Assembly (NCBI GenBank): GCA_005878515.1
Contig: VBLZ01000112.1
Coordinates: 1 to 7,784 of the forward strand
DNA length: 7,784 nt
Reading direction: 5' to 3'
Origin: Methanobacteriota archaeon
Lineage (GTDB): Archaea; Thermoplasmatota; Thermoplasmata; RBG-16-68-12
A model generated the notes under the pieces. That model was not told the origin of the DNA and made no database searches. It saw only the letters and a list, made by a program, of their open reading frames with translations. The position numbers and the translations under genes are program-made. Of the stretch, positions 6,269-7,784 are shown piece by piece; within the stretch, counting starts at the first letter, position 1, and each line of letters opens with the position of its first letter.

Positions 6269-6979
6269 CTACTCGGCGATGATCCGCGTCGCTTGAAGAA
6301 TCCCGCTCTGGAAGATGAGCGTGTAGTAGTTCGGCGAGTGATTCGTTCCACGCAGCTTCACACATCGGATCCGCCGCTGGATGTTCGCGTCGTCGACGCG
6401 CTCCATTTTTGTGTGGATGATTCCATCGCTCAGATACTCCTCGCCGTTCTTCCCGAAGTCCTCGCTGGCCGGTTTCATTTCGCTGATCAGGATCGTCGTC
6501 GCCTTCAGATCGCGGATCCACTCGAACAGCTGGAAGAGATCCTCGCGCGGGTTTTCGAATCGCGACATGAGCTCGAGGACCGGCAGCGAATCGACGACGA
6601 GGATGTCGTAGTTCAGGGACCGCTTTAAGTTCATCGCGTACATCTTGAAAATCTCCAGCCACGTGCGGTCCGCCATCCCGTCGAGATTGCGGCGAATCAT
6701 TCCCAGGTCGACGATGCTGACCTTCGTCTCCACATCCCGCGGGCTGAGGCTCATCTGATCCAGATGGCGCGTCAGGTTGTCTCGACCCTGTTCCAACGAG
6801 ATGTAGGTGCCGGGCCTCCCGTCGCGGAGTGCATTCTGGTAGATCATGTTGAACGCGATCGTGGACTTCATCGTCCCCGGCTCTCCCGCGAGGAGCACGA
6901 TGTGGCCCTCCGGGATGCCGCCCCCGAGTTTGTCATCAAAACCGTGGATGAATGTGCGGATACGGTCTCCCTGGCCCAT
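6269..6979 (-). CDS. KaiC-like single-domain RecA-superfamily ATPase
   Basis: A 236-residue protein of the archaeal KaiC/Rad55-like group of RecA-fold ATPases. Members usually act in signal transduction or regulation as oligomeric ATP-driven modules; the partner is unknown. The opening GFDDKLGGGIPEGHIVLLAGEPG is the typical 'G.D..LGGGIP.G....I.G.PG' entry. Walker A is GEPGTMKST (32-40, Lys38). The strand-2 acidic motif is SLEQ (Glu63 followed by Gln, where KaiC CI has Glu-Glu). Walker B is DILVVDS (Asp130). VKLRGTNHS (207-215) matches the conserved 'K.RGT.H' segment near the C-terminus. There is one ATPase domain only, whereas cyanobacterial KaiC has two, and no added sensor domain. ATG 6979 was chosen over ATG 6994 and GTG 7033 because the family core begins just after it and a TATA box at 7008-7012 predicts transcription start near 6984, giving a nearly leaderless message. 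The gene diverges from the winged-helix gene. Confidence 0.88.
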   Translation of the reverse strand: MGQGDRIRTFIHGFDDKLGGGIPEGHIVLLAGEPGTMKSTIAFNMIYQNALRDGRPGTYISLEQGRDNLTRHLDQMSLSPRDVETKVSIVDLGMIRRNLDGMADRTWLEIFKMYAMNLKRSLNYDILVVDSLPVLELMSRFENPREDLFQLFEWIRDLKATTILISEMKPASEDFGKNGEEYLSDGIIHTKMERVDDANIQRRIRCVKLRGTNHSPNYYTLIFQSGILQATRIIAE

Positions 6980-7006
6980 AGCAACGCATTCCATTGGAAG
7001 GACCGC

Positions 7007-7019
7007 GTATAACCGTTCC
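7007..7019 (-). promoter_or_regulatory. BRE/TATA promoter of the KaiC-like gene
   Basis: The minus strand reads GGAACGGTTATAC, a purine-rich BRE-like stretch followed by TTATA (7008-7012). The usual archaeal spacing of about 26 bases places the start site near 6984, about 5 bases before ATG 6979. No Shine-Dalgarno precedes that ATG, which fits leaderless translation. This makes the longer GTG-initiated form unlikely because that codon lies upstream of the promoter. Confidence 0.55.
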
Positions 7020-7158
7020 GAGGCCGTTATCACCGGGAGCTAGTCGCCTCGTATGGAGGAAAACAAAAAAGAAAGGGGGAGTAAGCGCGAACTGAAAGAC
7101 GACAGGGGCCCGAGGATAAGATGATTTTTGAACTCGGTCTGTGAGCAAGGTTTCGGCT

Positions 7159-7173
7159 GGAAACGTTTATTTG
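7159..7173 (+). promoter_or_regulatory. BRE/TATA promoter of the winged-helix gene
   Basis: GGAAACGTTTATTTG: a purine-rich BRE (GGAAAC) followed directly by the TATA-like TTTATTTG (7166-7173). The predicted start site is near 7191-7196, leaving a leader of about 15 bases before the TTG at 7209. This is the best archaeal promoter match in the window. Confidence 0.55.
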
Positions 7174-7191
7174 TTATCCGGTTTGTTACCA
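7170..7191 (+). repeat. Tandem TTTGTTAYC direct repeat between TATA box and start site
   Basis: TTTGTTATCC (7170-7179) and TTTGTTACCA (7182-7191) share nine positions with one T/C difference, with a 12-base period (about one helical turn). They cover the end of the TATA box and the predicted start site of the winged-helix gene, a typical place for an archaeal repressor to block initiation. A GTTATC copy also lies at 7026-7031, upstream of the KaiC-like TATA box. A role as operator is inference. Confidence 0.35.
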
Positions 7192-7196
7192 GATCC

Positions 7197-7205
7197 GGGC
7201 GGGAG
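7197..7205 (+). promoter_or_regulatory. Ribosome binding site for the TTG start of the winged-helix gene
   Basis: GGGCGGGAG ends 3 bases before the TTG at 7209. The distance is short but workable. Together with the promoter position it favours this start over the downstream in-frame GTG codons. Confidence 0.4.
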
Positions 7206-7208
7206 CCG

Positions 7209-7784
7209 TTGTTTGTCCCTGACCGCAACCTCAAGGACCTCGTGGTCTCGTACCTCCGGGAACAGGAACGGTCGATCAGCGCTCTGACGAAGCAACTCCG
7301 CGCGGACGGTTATCCGTTCCATCGATTGTTCGTGACCGGGTACCTGAAAGCGCTCGCCGACGCGGGCATCCTCCGCGAGAAGGACATCCCGCCGGCGAAG
7401 GTGTACAGTACGTCCGCGCACCGAGAGCCGAACCTATACGAGCTCGTGGGCGCTCGGTGTCGGGAGGCGACCCGTGAGGAGACCGACCAAATCCGGCTCG
7501 CCGTCGCGGTCCTGCAGAAGCTCTTTCACCGTCCGATCTTTCTTCGAGAACTTCGCGAGTGCGGCTTCGGCGCCGCGGTTGACGCGCCGCAGGCTCCGCG
7601 AGAGGAGCGCGAGGAGGCCCGTCGCGGCCTCGTGAAACTAGGCCTCCCGGTCCCGACGAACGAACCCGCCTACGGAATGCCGGAGCGCCGCAACGAGGTT
7701 CGCGATGAGATCCTCTACGACCTGGTCGTCAAGCGATTCGGGATGGGCGCGCTCGTCCTCGGGACGAAACAGATGAAGCTGACC
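7209..7784 (+). CDS. Putative DNA-binding protein with two winged-helix-like segments (runs off right edge)
   Basis: 192 open codons reach the window edge without a stop. I do not recognise a named family. Residues 7-67 look like a winged helix-turn-helix: helix 1 LKDLVVSYLREQ, helix 2 ISALTKQLRADG, a recognition helix within HRLFVTGYLKALADAGIL, then a wing around REKDIPPAKVYS. A second, weaker HTH-like unit spans about 94-148 (LAVAVLQKLF, FLRELRECGF, then EARRGLVKLGLPV). Residues 160-192 form another helix and a strand and may open a further domain. Cysteines are rare (C84, C118), so no zinc site is evident. The TTG start at 7209 is supported by an SD and a TATA box. GTG at 7242 is an alternative that would cut into helix 1. 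It is divergent from the KaiC-like gene and may regulate it and itself (inference). Alternatives are a non-regulatory wHTH protein or part of a larger nucleoprotein factor. Confidence 0.65.
   Translation, partial: MFVPDRNLKDLVVSYLREQERSISALTKQLRADGYPFHRLFVTGYLKALADAGILREKDIPPAKVYSTSAHREPNLYELVGARCREATREETDQIRLAVAVLQKLFHRPIFLRELRECGFGAAVDAPQAPREEREEARRGLVKLGLPVPTNEPAYGMPERRNEVRDEILYDLVVKRFGMGALVLGTKQMKLT

Noticed and set aside
5021..6628. Two end-to-end plus-strand frames (282 and 252 codons) opposite the protease 5' part and the KaiC-like gene
   Set aside because: No recognisable domain, biased composition, and they cross two well-supported minus-strand genes and the spacer between them.
6980..7033. 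18-residue N-terminal extension of the KaiC-like protein from GTG at 7033
   Set aside because: The best TATA box (7008-7012) lies inside this extension, and the conserved fold begins only after ATG 6979.
7057..7079. Purine tract (A-run then G-run on plus, pyrimidine tract on minus) resembling a minus-strand U-rich terminator
   Set aside because: No minus-strand gene ends just upstream of it within the window. It may simply be promoter-proximal low-complexity sequence.
7121..7144. Seven-codon micro-ORF (ATG...TGA) with GAGG five bases upstream, in the divergent intergenic region
   Set aside because: It lies upstream of the promoter assigned to the winged-helix gene, so it would not be in that leader. 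A frame this short with a 4-base SD is expected by chance.
1..7784. CRISPR arrays, insertion sequences, integrase sites, tRNA or rRNA genes
   Set aside because: No regularly spaced repeats, transposase-like frames, terminal inverted repeats or cloverleaf-forming segments were found on either strand.

Overview
The window looks like chromosomal DNA from a high-GC archaeon, most likely a member of the Thermoplasmatota. It shows an archaeal-type MCM N-terminus, TATA/BRE-like elements instead of bacterial promoters, a stand-alone single-domain KaiC-like ATPase, and a very large cell-surface subtilase that ends in a membrane helix plus a cytoplasmic zinc ribbon. The phylum is an inference from gene content and general style. 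No rRNA or other phylogenetic marker is present apart from the MCM fragment.

Layout from left to right. (a) Minus strand, 1-326: the first 108 residues of the MCM replicative helicase, running off the left edge. It is preceded by a strong but distant Shine-Dalgarno (SD) sequence and a short region rich in inverted repeats. (b) Minus strand, 418-564: a 48-residue six-cysteine zinc-ribbon protein that resembles the C-terminal Cys domain of B12-dependent ribonucleotide reductases. It lies just upstream of mcm in the same direction. (c) Plus strand, 689-1093: a compact FmdE-family protein, divergent from the zinc-ribbon gene. (d) Minus strand, 1106-6121: a 1671-residue KP-43-type subtilase with a duplicated propeptide-like region, a complete catalytic triad, a C-terminal beta-barrel, FN3/Ig-like repeats, an inactive Rossmann/GATase-like domain, a transmembrane helix and a cytosolic zinc ribbon. 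It converges on the FmdE gene with only 12 bases between stop codons. (e) Minus strand, 6269-6979: a KaiC/RadA-superfamily ATPase with a near-leaderless promoter. (f) Plus strand, 7209 to the right edge: a protein with two winged-helix-like segments, probably DNA binding, diverging from the KaiC-like gene across about 230 bases that hold both promoters.

These are mostly separate transcription units, not one operon. The plausible functional pairs are the zinc-ribbon gene with mcm (both can be tied to DNA replication and dNTP supply) and the divergent KaiC-like and winged-helix genes (possible signalling and regulation). There are no CRISPR arrays, insertion sequences, tRNAs, phage genes or defence islands. 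No complete new system is visible. The most unusual objects are the surface protease with a cytosolic zinc ribbon and a start-codon puzzle, the small zinc-ribbon gene, and the structured mcm leader.
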